A DNA stretch of 64,000 bases. Origin: JACSRF01 sp964504445. GTDB taxonomy: Bacteria > Chloroflexota > Anaerolineae > Promineifilales > Promineifilaceae. Positions 53,454-61,933 of this stretch are shown here, in pieces; positions within the stretch are counted from its first letter, which is position 1, and each line of letters starts with the position of its first letter. The notes below the pieces were generated by a model. That model saw nothing but the letters and a program-made list of their open reading frames with translations, was not told where the DNA came from and ran no database searches. A program made the position numbers and the translations under genes. Where the stretch lies: the NCBI GenBank assembly GCA_964504445.1, contig CAZDEO010000010.1, positions 24,546 to 88,545 on the forward strand. Direction: 5' to 3'.

Positions 53454-54641
53454 TCAAGGATACTTTGCATCAACCTGGTTGACTAAATTAACAGCAGGCA
53501 AACCAGAGTCAAAGGATTCCACTAGAGGGGCGCACAAAATGCGCGCAATTTCCAACGAAGCGTGAGGCCGGGCCAGCCTGGCGGCGTTGGCTGCCAGGTG
53601 CGCCAGCGCGCTGCTGCCTGGGCGGAGCCATTCATGGATCAGGCGCACAATCTCACCCGGTTCCGGGGCAAAGGCGCCGGCTTCATGATTCACCACGTAC
53701 TGTACGTTGCCTGCTTCCTGCCCCGGCACAAAGCCGGAGATGATCACTGGCAGCCCGGCAATGAAGGCCTCGCTAAGGGTCCCTGGCCCTGCTTTGGTCA
53801 CGAGAATGTCAACGGCCGTCATTAGATCTGGCATATTATCTACAAAGCCGTAAACGCGGGTGGGGATTTCCCACGCGACACGGTCTAGCTTTTTCTTGAG
53901 GGCTTTATTGCGCCCGGCGACTATGAGCAACTGAGCCTGGGGCACCCCTTGGGCAATGGCGCGGGCAGTGTCATAGACGCGGCCTACGCCTTCTCCGCCA
54001 CCCATAATGAGAACGGCTGCCCGCCGGGGAACCAGGCCCAATTCCTGGCGGCGGGTCTCTTTGGTGCCGCTGAGTTGGGCAAATTTTAATTGCACCGGTT
54101 GTCCTACAACGCTTAGTTTTTCACGAGGCAGGCCATGGGCAACGGCCGTTTCCCCCGCTATCTCCGTCGGTACCAGGCAATGCGTCACCCCGGGGCAAAT
54201 CCAGGAAGGATGCACTGTCACCATATCTGTCACCACCGTATAAAAAGGGACATTTAACCCGGCCCGCCTTACCCAGCGCAAGCCTAGGTGATTCATGGCG
54301 GGATGCACAGAGACGACAATATCTGGTTGCGTCTGGCGCAAAAAATTGAGCATGCGGCGACGCGCCAGCACGTAAGCGGTATTTAACAACCCCTTTTGCA
54401 CTGGCGGGCGCGCCGTTACCTGCCAAAAAAGCAGCCACCAGCGCGTGCCAGAATCAGACAGCCAGGGGTAGGCATTGGGCATGCGGCGAATAGGCCAGGG
54501 CGTGTCTTTGGCCCAAATATCTTCGATGATGATGTCGTATTGATTGGGGTACAGATAATGGATTGCTTCCCTAATGGCGTTGGCGGCAGCGCGATGGCCA
54601 CCGCCGGTATCGGACATGAGGAAGAGGATGCGTCTTGTCAT
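53454..54641 (-). CDS. MGDG synthase/processive diacylglycerol glycosyltransferase-like protein
   Basis: GT-B glycosyltransferase of 395 residues from the MGDG synthase/UgtP/MurG-like group. The N-terminus RRILFLMSDTGGGHRAAANAI with the GGGH motif, the PSWICPGVTHCLVPTEIA block and the C-terminal nucleotide-sugar region VTKAGPGTLSEAFIAGLPVIISGFVPGQEAGN are diagnostic. It should add a hexose to diacylglycerol at the inner membrane, giving glycolipids typical of many Chloroflexota membranes. It is a single gene, converging with the metallopeptidase gene. Confidence 0.9.
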   Translation of the reverse strand: MTRRILFLMSDTGGGHRAAANAIREAIHYLYPNQYDIIIEDIWAKDTPWPIRRMPNAYPWLSDSGTRWWLLFWQVTARPPVQKGLLNTAYVLARRRMLNFLRQTQPDIVVSVHPAMNHLGLRWVRRAGLNVPFYTVVTDMVTVHPSWICPGVTHCLVPTEIAGETAVAHGLPREKLSVVGQPVQLKFAQLSGTKETRRQELGLVPRRAAVLIMGGGEGVGRVYDTARAIAQGVPQAQLLIVAGRNKALKKKLDRVAWEIPTRVYGFVDNMPDLMTAVDILVTKAGPGTLSEAFIAGLPVIISGFVPGQEAGNVQYVVNHEAGAFAPEPGEIVRLIHEWLRPGSSALAHLAANAARLARPHASLEIARILCAPLVESFDSGLPAVNLVNQVDAKYP

Positions 54642-54883
54642 TCACCAACCTGGAGCAGAACCCGTCTGCCCCTGCATACTAGAGTCAGCCGCTATTAGAC
54701 AAGAGTTAACGCCTGCTGTCAACCGGTTTTTGGTGGACTGGCTGATGGCCAACCAGCCAGTCCGCCGGAGGGCTAGTTTGCCTGACCGTTAATCGGTAAT
54801 CCGTAATCGGTAATCGGTAATCCGCAGGGCGCTAACTCTGGAAATCATCATCGAACGGTATACGGACTTCGGGTTACGGGTGG
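54642..54883. repeat. Spacer with hairpin and degenerate GTAATCSG repeats
   Basis: No gene is seen. A perfect 10-bp stem GGACTGGCTG/CAGCCAGTCC with 9-nt loop lies at 54736-54764. At 54789-54822 short units GTAATCGGTAATCCG are repeated in tandem with drift; related units occur at 56410-56480 and around the first scaffold gap. Confidence 0.6.
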
Positions 54884-55240
54884 CTAGGGCATGGCAACGG
54901 CCGTTGGCGGTTGGAAGGCCAGGATGGTGATGGTACCGTAAACAAAGGCTATGGCAAAAATGATGATGCTGGCCCAGCCCAACGCCTGGCGATAACGGCC
55001 GACCTTCTCCACATCTGTTATCACCATGTACAACCCGGTCACAGCGTGGGTGAGGGCTGACGCCAGCAGCAGAATGTCAATCCCTTTCCACAAGGGATAA
55101 GCCATACGCTCGATGACGCGGCTAAAGTCCAGGTGCCCTGGTGGGTAATGGGCCACCACCATGTGCGTGGTCAAGAAGATTACCAGGCCAATGGCGCTGA
55201 TGCGCTGCAATTGAAATATACGAACAGGTGAAATACGCAT
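54884..55240 (-). CDS. sdhD: Succinate dehydrogenase membrane anchor subunit
   Basis: Membrane anchor of complex II, 118 residues with three hydrophobic helices (GLVIFLTTHMVVAHY, IDILLLASALTHAVTGLYMVI and WASIIIFAIAFVYGTITIL). Histidines in the first and second helices could ligate heme b or line the quinone site. It is the last gene of sdhABCD, one base after sdhC. It could also be named as a second cytochrome b subunit; sequence alone does not separate SdhC and SdhD type with certainty. Confidence 0.85.
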   Translation of the reverse strand: MRISPVRIFQLQRISAIGLVIFLTTHMVVAHYPPGHLDFSRVIERMAYPLWKGIDILLLASALTHAVTGLYMVITDVEKVGRYRQALGWASIIIFAIAFVYGTITILAFQPPTAVAMP

Positions 55241-55241
55241 C

Positions 55242-55592
55242 TCAATGCCCTCCTAATGCAAAAATAAGCATGGGCAGCCCGCCAGCAATAATCAGCAGCG
55301 CCGACACCACCATGACGGCATAAAACAAGCTGCGGCGATATTCAGCCACGTTGAAGTAGTGCACCACCAGCAGGCGAATGCCGTCAATGCCGTGGTAAAC
55401 GACAGCCGCCAGCAGGGCAATCTCTAAAAACTTGAACAGGGGTGACTGCACCATGGCCAGGCGGGCGTCGAAGGCTGCCGCGCCCTGGTTAATGGAGCCA
55501 ATGACCCACATATGCAGAAACAGGTAAAGCGCCAAGGCTACGCCGGTAATGCGCCGCAGGGCAAAGCTGAAAAATCCCGTTGTTTTGTACAT
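55242..55592 (-). CDS. sdhC: Succinate dehydrogenase cytochrome b subunit
   Basis: Membrane subunit of complex II, 116 residues. The N-terminus GFFSFALRRITGVALALYLFLHMWVIGS contains the Arg-Ile-Thr-Gly and His motif of SdhC. A second helix has AVVYHGIDGIRLLVVHYF, with the heme-ligand His pattern, and a third helix is VMVVSALLIIAGGLPMLIF. It lies between sdhB (39 bp) and sdhD (1 bp). It passes electrons from the iron-sulfur subunit to quinone. Confidence 0.9.
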   Translation of the reverse strand: MYKTTGFFSFALRRITGVALALYLFLHMWVIGSINQGAAAFDARLAMVQSPLFKFLEIALLAAVVYHGIDGIRLLVVHYFNVAEYRRSLFYAVMVVSALLIIAGGLPMLIFALGGH

Positions 55593-55631
55593 AATTTACT
55601 CTCCAATCTCCAGTCTCAAATCCCCTGTCAT

Positions 55632-56396
55632 TTACAGGCGCTTTTGCCGTTCCTGGCGTGCGGCCACAAAGGCTTCCCGCTTTTGCGCCAGCTTGCGTAA
55701 GGTCTCAATCGCCTGGGTGGGGTTGAGATTCTTGGGGCAGGCGTCAATACAGTTGAAGATGGTGTGGCAGCGAAAAACGCCATTATTGCCGGAAATCTCA
55801 ATCAATCGTTCGTTGGTGATGCTGTCGCGGGGGTCCAGCACGCGCAGGGAGGCTTTGAGCAAGGCATGGGGGCCGATGTAGCGCTTGTTCACGGCCGTTA
55901 CCGTGCAGGCCGAGTAGCAGGCGCCGCACATAATGCACTTTTCGGCGTCATTCAGGGCCTTGACTTCCTCCGGCGTCATGCGGAACTCTTTTTCCGGCAC
56001 GTTGTCTGGGGGCACCAGCCACGGCTTGACGCGCTGGTACTGTTCCCAGAAGCTGGTGCGGTCCACGACCATATCTTTGATGATGGGCAGGTAGGGCAAC
56101 GGCCGTATCGTCACCGCCCCATTCTTGTCCTGATGGGCATTGACCCGCTGATTACAGACCAGGGTGTTACGGCCGTTGACGTTCATGGCGCAACTGCCGC
56201 AAATGGCGTGGCGGCAACTGCGGCGAAACGTCAGGCTGCCGTCCTGCGTCGCCTTAATCTCCTCCAAAGCATCCAAAATTGTCGTGTCCGAGGAGATGGT
56301 AAGGGTATATTCTTTCATTACCGGCTTCTTATCCACATCCGGATCAAAGCGTTGAATGCGAATAACGGCCGTTTTGCTAGTTCCATTGGTAGCCAT
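55632..56396 (-). CDS. sdhB: Succinate dehydrogenase iron-sulfur subunit
   Basis: Electron-transfer subunit of complex II, 254 residues. It has the plant-type [2Fe-2S] cysteines in SCRHAICGSCAMNVNG with a later Cys in NTLVCNQRV, and two ferredoxin clusters in CIMCGACYSACTV and CHTIFNCIDACPKNLNP. All three clusters are complete. It lies between sdhA and sdhC on the minus strand. Three ACGGCCGT sites fall in the coding region. Confidence 0.97.
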   Translation of the reverse strand: MATNGTSKTAVIRIQRFDPDVDKKPVMKEYTLTISSDTTILDALEEIKATQDGSLTFRRSCRHAICGSCAMNVNGRNTLVCNQRVNAHQDKNGAVTIRPLPYLPIIKDMVVDRTSFWEQYQRVKPWLVPPDNVPEKEFRMTPEEVKALNDAEKCIMCGACYSACTVTAVNKRYIGPHALLKASLRVLDPRDSITNERLIEISGNNGVFRCHTIFNCIDACPKNLNPTQAIETLRKLAQKREAFVAARQERQKRL

Positions 56397-56404
56397 AGTT
56401 CATT

Positions 56405-56487
56405 CTCCCGTTGTCCGTTTTCCGTAATCCGTTGCCCGTAATCCGTTGTCCGTTCACGGCTTACGGCTTACGGTTCACGGTCTACGA
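56405..56487. repeat. Degenerate CCGTAATCCGTT/TTACGGCTTACGG spacer repeat
   Basis: The sdhA-sdhB spacer is filled with drifting units: TCCGTAATCCGTTGCCCGT, then CACGGCTTACGGCTTACGG. It resembles the repeats at 4995-5215 and 54789-54822. No coding potential is seen. Confidence 0.65.
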
Positions 56488-58290
56488 TTAGTACTTCCTC
56501 TCCTGCGGCGGATACTTCTCCCAATCAATATTCACCGACTTGTAATCCAGCTTTGGGCCATCGCCGCCATTCTTGTGCGCCAGGGTGTGCTTCAGCCACT
56601 TCTCGTCATCCCGTTTGCGGAAATCGGTGCGGGAATGGGCGCCGCGGCTCTCCTCGCGGTTTAGCGCGCTCACCACCACCACCTCGGCAAAAGTCAGCAG
56701 GTGCTCCGTCTCCAGGGCGCCCAGCACATCGGTGTTAAAGCGGCGGCTCTTGTCCATGACTCGCGCCTGGGGGAAGCGTTCCTGCAGCTCCTTCACCTTC
56801 TGCAGCGCTTGCGTCATGCGTTCGCCATCGCGGAAGACGCCGCAATCATTGGTCATTGTTTCCTTCAGTTCCCGGCCAATTTGTGCCACCGATTCCTTGC
56901 TGGTCACCGGCGCATTCATCAAGTGCTGGATGCGCGCTTCCTGGCGCTGCGTGGGGTCGCCGCTGATGGGGTGCAGCTTGGCCCCGCCCTTGATAAAGGC
57001 GGCCATGGCCTTGCCCGCGCGCCGCCCAAAGAGAGAGGCGTCCAGCAGGCTGTTGGTGCCCAGGCGGTTGGCGCCGTGCACACTGATGCAAGCGCACTCT
57101 CCGGCAGCATAAAAACCCACCACCGGCGTGCCGTCGGCGTCGGCAATTACCTGCCCATCGGCGTTGGCGGGAATGCCGCCCATGCTGTAATGGGCCGTGG
57201 GCTGAATGGGCACCATGTCGTGAATGATGTCTACGCCCAGAAATTCGTAGGCCAGTTCGCGCACCTGGGGCAGGCGGCTCATTATTTTTTCCGCCCCCAG
57301 GTGGGTCAGGTCCAGGTAGACCCCCCCCTTGTCCGGGCCGACGCCGCGCCCTTCGTTAATCTCCAGTTGTTCGGAGCGACTAACCAGGTCGCGGGGGGCT
57401 AGCTCCATCTGCGCCGCGGCGTATTTTTCCATGAAGCGGTCGCCGTCGCTGTTGCGCAGGTATCCGCCCTCGCCGCGGCACGCCTCGCTCATGAGAATCC
57501 CCTTGCCGTACAGACCGGTGGGGTGGAACTGCACAAATTCCATGTCCATGAGGGGCACGCCAGCGTTGTAGGCAATGGCCACGCCGTCGCCGGTGTTGGC
57601 TGTGGCGTTGGAGGTGATTTTCCAGGCACGGCCGTATCCACCGGTGCCGAACATCACGGCCTTGGCGCGCATCGTGACCAGCTTGCCGGTTAGCACATCC
57701 ATAGCCACCACGCCGCGGCAGATGTTATCTTCGATAATCAGGTCCAGGCAGTACCACTCCGGGTAATATTTGACGCCGTGGCGCAGCGCCTGCTCATAGA
57801 TGGTGTGCAGCAGCACGTGCCCGGTGTAGTCAGCGGAGTAGTTGGCGCGGGGGGTGCTATGGCCGCCAAAGCGGCGTTGGGCAATACGGCCGTCAGCCAG
57901 GCGGCTGAAGATGCAGCCCATGTGCTCGTATTCGTAAATCAGGTCAGGCGCTTCCTTCACCATGATCTCAATGGCGTCCTGATCCCCCAGCCAGTCTGAC
58001 CCCTTGATGGTGTCAAACATGTGCAGTTCCCAGCTATCTATCGGCTCGTCACCAGGAGGAATCGCTTCCAGCGGACCGCGGGGGCCGGTGCCGGCTACGG
58101 GGCGCACGTTGTTGAGGGCGGCGGCAATGCCACCCTGGGCCGCGCCGCTGTGGGAACGCAGGGGATGCAGCTTGGAGAGGACGCCGATGTCGGTGATCCC
58201 TTCTTGCCCGGCGGCCAGCGCGGCCCAACTGCCAGCCAGGCCCGCGCCCACCACCAGGACGTCGTGGGTAATTACAGTTGAATCGGTCAT
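56488..58290 (-). CDS. sdhA: Succinate dehydrogenase flavoprotein subunit
   Basis: Oxidises succinate to fumarate in the TCA cycle with covalently bound FAD. The 600 residues start with the FAD site VLVVGAGLAGSWAALAA; LHPLRSHSGAAQGGIAA carries the His for flavin attachment. Catalytic residues lie in QFHPTGLYGKGILMSEACRGEGG, VSRSEQLEINEGRG and HYSMGGI. The ATG at 58290 is preferred because GGAAAGGAAAC lies just upstream and the longer frame adds 30 unrelated residues. It is first of four genes sdhABCD. Confidence 0.97.
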   Translation of the reverse strand: MTDSTVITHDVLVVGAGLAGSWAALAAGQEGITDIGVLSKLHPLRSHSGAAQGGIAAALNNVRPVAGTGPRGPLEAIPPGDEPIDSWELHMFDTIKGSDWLGDQDAIEIMVKEAPDLIYEYEHMGCIFSRLADGRIAQRRFGGHSTPRANYSADYTGHVLLHTIYEQALRHGVKYYPEWYCLDLIIEDNICRGVVAMDVLTGKLVTMRAKAVMFGTGGYGRAWKITSNATANTGDGVAIAYNAGVPLMDMEFVQFHPTGLYGKGILMSEACRGEGGYLRNSDGDRFMEKYAAAQMELAPRDLVSRSEQLEINEGRGVGPDKGGVYLDLTHLGAEKIMSRLPQVRELAYEFLGVDIIHDMVPIQPTAHYSMGGIPANADGQVIADADGTPVVGFYAAGECACISVHGANRLGTNSLLDASLFGRRAGKAMAAFIKGGAKLHPISGDPTQRQEARIQHLMNAPVTSKESVAQIGRELKETMTNDCGVFRDGERMTQALQKVKELQERFPQARVMDKSRRFNTDVLGALETEHLLTFAEVVVVSALNREESRGAHSRTDFRKRDDEKWLKHTLAHKNGGDGPKLDYKSVNIDWEKYPPQERKY

Positions 58291-58572
58291 AGTTGTTTCC
58301 TTTCCTTCTCGGGCTGTCATTGAACAATGTTTCGTGAAGCGAAAAACGAAAAACGGAAAACGTGATAAACTTCTTTTCACGTTTCACGCTTTATGTTGGC
58401 CTTTCATGTTCAAAGTATAGAGTATCCGGGTGGCTGCGCCCTGCGAAGGATGTCATGAAATTGAGGTGACAGAATACAGGAGATGACTGCCTGGCATTCC
58501 CTTGCCTGCGGTTTCACTGTACAATGAATTCTGGTGGCGGGCGAGCAATAAGTGCGCCTCAAGGAGCATGAG

Positions 58573-59319
58573 ATGTCTGAAGCAATGCGTATGTGGCTGG
58601 AAGTATCCTTTAATGTGATGTATCTGGTGGTGGTATGGAGTCTGGTGGGACTGATGTGGCGGCGGCGGGGGAACGTGGCGGTTGGGAAACGGCCGTTAGC
58701 CACCCTTTTCATGACCGCCTTCTTTCTGCTGGCCTTGGGAGACACCGGGCACGTCGGCTTTCGCGTGTGGGCCTATGCCCGCGGCGGATTAGAGAGCAGC
58801 ATTTCTCTCTTTAGCCGGGAAGTGGGGCTGGTAGGCTTGGGCGCGCTGGCTACGTCCCTCACCGTCACCCTGTTTTACGGGATGGTGCTCTTCATCTGGC
58901 AGCGCCGCTTCCAAAAACCTCTGGGCTGGTTTGGCTATCTGCTGCTGGCCGCGGCCGCTTTGCGCCTCATCTTGCACCTCTTTCCGCAAAATGAATGGAA
59001 CAACGTGGTGCCGCCCCAGCCCTGGTCCATTTATCGCAATCTGCCGCTGATGCTGCAAGGCCTGGGCGTAGCTTACCTCATCTTGCGCGATGCCTGGGCG
59101 GAAGGAGACCGCTCCTACACCTGGATTGGGGTCATGATCCTCACCTCTTACGCCTTTTACATGCCCGTCATCTTCCTGGTGCAGCGTGTGCCTCTGGTGG
59201 GCATGTTGATGATTCCCAAAACCCTGGCCTACGTGGCCATTGCCTTTATAAGCTTTGCCGCCTACTTTCGCCCGACGCGCCCCGTCACACCGCCTGTTAA
59301 TCCTGCACCGACGACTTGA
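58573..59319 (+). CDS. Polytopic membrane protein of unknown function
   Basis: Not recognised. The 248 residues hold about seven hydrophobic helices separated by short loops, with conserved-looking LGDTGHVGFR, GWFGYLLLAAAALRLILHLFPQNEW and FYMPVIFLVQRVP. The histidine-containing segments are reminiscent of small integral enzymes or receptors, but no family can be named. AAGGAG 6 nt upstream fixes the start. It is divergent from sdhA across a 280-bp spacer that holds only A-rich drifting repeats (GAAAAACG) and TTCACGTTTCACG. Confidence 0.7.
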   Translation: MSEAMRMWLEVSFNVMYLVVVWSLVGLMWRRRGNVAVGKRPLATLFMTAFFLLALGDTGHVGFRVWAYARGGLESSISLFSREVGLVGLGALATSLTVTLFYGMVLFIWQRRFQKPLGWFGYLLLAAAALRLILHLFPQNEWNNVVPPQPWSIYRNLPLMLQGLGVAYLILRDAWAEGDRSYTWIGVMILTSYAFYMPVIFLVQRVPLVGMLMIPKTLAYVAIAFISFAAYFRPTRPVTPPVNPAPTT

Positions 59320-59393
59320 TGATGGCGGCTTAGAAATCGGACAGGAAACGCCACCCTGATCGGAGTAAAGCTGACGCGGGCCCTGAAGGTCGT

Positions 59394-59564
59394 TATAATC
59401 CATTCATGCCGCTGTTACCGGGTGAATTACTGAATCAACGTTACCGCATTTTGCACGTGCTGGCGGTGGGGCGCTATGGTGTCACCTACCGCGGCTGGGA
59501 CGTGAAGGCGGGGCAGTCCCTTTACCAGTCACGAACGCCTCAATTCTCGCCTATCTTGGCCTGA
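59394..59564 (+). pseudogene. Truncated Ser/Thr kinase N-lobe with intact promoter
   Basis: A 52-codon frame from ATG 59406 encodes LLPGELLNQRYRILHVLA, then GRYGVTYRGWDVKAGQSLYQ, the N-lobe start of a bacterial Hanks kinase (glycine loop and first strands). It then runs into unrelated residues and a stop, so the kinase core is lost. CTGACG and TATAAT 17 bp apart end 6 nt before the ATG, so the promoter and leaderless start are still present. It is probably the remnant of a kinase deleted when the downstream cassette arrived. Not a functional kinase. Confidence 0.6.
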
Positions 59565-59721
59565 GCGCCACCCATTTACCCTGTTTTTGGACGATCTAAC
59601 ACAGAGAAGTTCATACTGACCGCTTCAGCGGCCCAGACCTTACCGCGCCGTCCCGCCCCCGCTATATTTCGAATGACTGAAGGGACGACATGGGCGCAGG
59701 CTCAACACCATGAATGAAATT

Positions 59722-59773
59722 GTAACGCAGGTTATCAAACCTGCACGGTTTCAGGTTTGGCAACCTGGGTTAC
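59722..59773. repeat. 52-bp hairpin, 22-bp inverted arms
   Basis: Left arm GTAACGCAGGTTATCAAACC (plus TG) and its complement, with three mismatches, are separated by 8 nt. Each arm also contains a smaller AGGTT/AACCT palindrome. It lies in the 350-bp non-coding stretch (59565-59913) between the kinase remnant and the first FGE-fold gene. Confidence 0.65.
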
Positions 59774-59834
59774 ATTTTCAAGGTACCGTAGGCAAATAAT
59801 ACGCCTGTTGTAGGGAATGGGGAAACCGCAGGGA

Positions 59835-59866
59835 TTGACAATGGGGGGGGGGGGAGAGATTATAAT
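59835..59866 (+). promoter_or_regulatory. Predicted phase-variable promoter 1, G12 tract in spacer
   Basis: Perfect TTGACA (59835-59840) and TATAAT (59861-59866) are separated by 20 bp. Twelve consecutive G at 59843-59854 lie in that spacer. Slippage of the tract would move the spacer towards or away from the 17-bp optimum; loss of three G would give 17. It drives the FGE-fold gene starting 47 nt downstream. Confidence 0.7.
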
Positions 59867-59913
59867 GACACCAGGCTGGAGAGGAAGCGACGGGTTCAAA
59901 ATGGGAGGCTCTC

Positions 59914-61539
59914 ATGCACACAATTCGCGCCAAAACAAGTGGCTTGTTGTTAGGCGGCCTGCTGCTGCTGGCCGTGTTTGCCATGTGGCTGCTGCTGCGC
60001 AGCCAGCAAGAAACGGGGCCGGCCGGCGGTGACGTCGTTTTGATTCCCGCCGGGGAGTTCATCATGGGCCTGACGCGGGAACAGTACCTGGAACTGCGCC
60101 AGCGTGAGGCGGACATCGCTGCCCGCAGCGGCAGGGCGGCGGCAGATTCGGCGACGCTGGATAGGCTGTATCCCGGCCTGCGGGTCTGGCTGGATGCTTT
60201 TACCATTGACCGGCTGGAAGTGAGTAATGCCGAATACCAGGCTTGCGTCGCGGCCGGCGTGTGCCGCCCCCCCACTGTACCCGACATCTGCGATATAACA
60301 TCAACTTGCGAACTCCAGCCTGATGGCACGGAGATTTGCCAGGTAACCCACGACTGCCAGAGCCGCCCGGCAACGGCCGTTGACCTTCCCTACTACTTCG
60401 ACCCCGCCTATGCCAGCTACCCGGTAACAGGCGTCAGGTGGTTAGACGCCCAGGCGTACTGCCAGTGGCGCGGTGGCCGCTTGCCCACCACGGCCGAATG
60501 GGAAAAGGCAGCCCGCGGCACAGATGGGCGATTCTATTCGTGGGGTAACACGTGGGATCAGGCAGTCAGTCAGACGAGAATTCGCAGCACCTCACCAGAC
60601 AGCTTACCGGCCGGCATAGATGCGGCCACTCTCGCCGCCTGGGCCAGCCCCTACGGCGTCTTGAACATGATTGGCGGGGTGCCGGAATGGGTGTGGGAAA
60701 GCGCTTACGGGTATTCACCCCTACCTGAGTTCATATCTGAGCAAAGTGGCTACGTACCGGGCGTGCGTGATTACTATCTGGGGCTTTGGCCAGCATCTAT
60801 CACCACCGGCATGGCTATTGAGCGTCGCTTTTGGCAATACCCAGATAATCCATATTCAGGCTTCGGTTTTCGTTGTGTGCAGGGAGGTGAACCGCGCCCA
60901 CTGGCCGAAATTGCCCAACCGCTGCCCGCTTACCCCCAGCCAGAACCCCAGCCGCTGCCGCTGCCCAACGAGCAGGTGAAATGGGTGGCGGCCGGCGACT
61001 TCCTCTACGGAACCATGCTGCCACCGGAAAGCCGCACCAGTGACCCGGTGACGGTTTACGTCGAGGGATTTTACATGGACCGGTACGAAGTATCGTCGGC
61101 CGCCTTTGCCGATTTCCTGGAGGCGGTGGGGGCCGACGCGCTGGCCTGTCATTATCACCACTGTTATTCAAGAGATACAACCCGGCCGGTGACGGAGACG
61201 ATTAGCCAACTGCGACAAAATAGCGACGCCCCGGCGCGCCCCACCTGGTATGGCGCGGCTGCTTATTGCCAATGGCGTGGCGGCCGGCTGCCCTCGGAGG
61301 TTGAGTGGGAGAAAGGGGAACCGGAACTCAGTAATCTTTTGAGCGCTCCTTCATATTACTTTATAGAGTGGACAGCAGATAAGTTTAACAAATCCTATCC
61401 AACTCTATCAGAGCCACTGACGCAACCAGAATCAAGAACGGTTGAATCCATTGCATCGAGAAATGTAGCAAATTTAAGTTCAAGAGCGCCAGCAGATGTG
61501 CAAAATCATTTGGTATTCCGTTGTGTTTACAAGGACTAA
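59914..61539 (+). CDS. Membrane-anchored tandem FGE-fold protein, paralogue 1
   Basis: Protein of 541 residues with an uncleaved N-terminal anchor (GLLLGGLLLLAVFAMWLLL) and two FGE-sulfatase (C-type-lectin-like) domains. Domain 1 (about 42-330) has VVLIPAGEFIMGLTREQ, DRLEVSNAEYQACV, AYCQWRGGRLPTTAEWEKAARG and GFRCVQGG. Domain 2 (about 352-541) has WVAAGDFLYGTM, YMDRYEVSSAAFADFLE and RGGRLPSEVEWEKG. The Cys pair of true formylglycine-generating enzymes is not recognised, so a binding or surface role is likelier than sulfatase activation. GGGAGG precedes the ATG. A near-identical block shared with the second paralogue and a divergent C-terminus make it mosaic. Confidence 0.85.
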   Translation: MHTIRAKTSGLLLGGLLLLAVFAMWLLLRSQQETGPAGGDVVLIPAGEFIMGLTREQYLELRQREADIAARSGRAAADSATLDRLYPGLRVWLDAFTIDRLEVSNAEYQACVAAGVCRPPTVPDICDITSTCELQPDGTEICQVTHDCQSRPATAVDLPYYFDPAYASYPVTGVRWLDAQAYCQWRGGRLPTTAEWEKAARGTDGRFYSWGNTWDQAVSQTRIRSTSPDSLPAGIDAATLAAWASPYGVLNMIGGVPEWVWESAYGYSPLPEFISEQSGYVPGVRDYYLGLWPASITTGMAIERRFWQYPDNPYSGFGFRCVQGGEPRPLAEIAQPLPAYPQPEPQPLPLPNEQVKWVAAGDFLYGTMLPPESRTSDPVTVYVEGFYMDRYEVSSAAFADFLEAVGADALACHYHHCYSRDTTRPVTETISQLRQNSDAPARPTWYGAAAYCQWRGGRLPSEVEWEKGEPELSNLLSAPSYYFIEWTADKFNKSYPTLSEPLTQPESRTVESIASRNVANLSSRAPADVQNHLVFRCVYKD

Positions 61540-61560
61540 AACTAGGGGGGGCTTGATGAG

Positions 61561-61911
61561 ATGACGAACAATACCATGATTGTTTCAACGAGGAAGCGGC
61601 CTTTCTTTATTTGGCTCCTCGTGCTTGTCTTGTTTGCATTGCCGATGACATCCTATGGAGATGAAACCCCAAATCATGTGCCGCCGAATCCGCATATAGG
61701 TGTGGTAGATGTTAATACAGGCCTGGAAACGGCGCATGTGTCGTTAACACCAGACCAAATCGGCTACAAGTTCCTGGACGCCAATTATCGGCAGGCGCAA
61801 AATGTAGGCGCATCCTGGAACCGTTGGAAGGTGGATTGGAGTGCAGTGGAGCGACAAGCCAGCGATTTCCCCAGCCTGGCCCATTGTTGCAGGAACGGCA
61901 TGAAGCCATAG
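61561..61911 (+). CDS. Short secreted protein, probably truncated
   Basis: The 116-residue frame has a signal peptide (about 1-33, ending TSYGDE), then VPPNPHIGVVDVNTGLETAHV and GYKFLDANYRQAQNVGASWNRWKVDWSAVERQ. The last part resembles the first strand of TIM-barrel glycoside hydrolases (an Arg and 'DWS' motif). It stops 16 residues after the segment shared with the next cassette. The identical 55-mer at 61806-61860 recurs at 63946-64000, exactly to the window end, so the truncation may be a real deletion or a wrong path in the assembly graph. It is 21 bp downstream of paralogue 1. Confidence 0.55.
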   Translation: MTNNTMIVSTRKRPFFIWLLVLVLFALPMTSYGDETPNHVPPNPHIGVVDVNTGLETAHVSLTPDQIGYKFLDANYRQAQNVGASWNRWKVDWSAVERQASDFPSLAHCCRNGMKP

Positions 61912-61933
61912 GGCGACCGTTGGACGAATCTGG

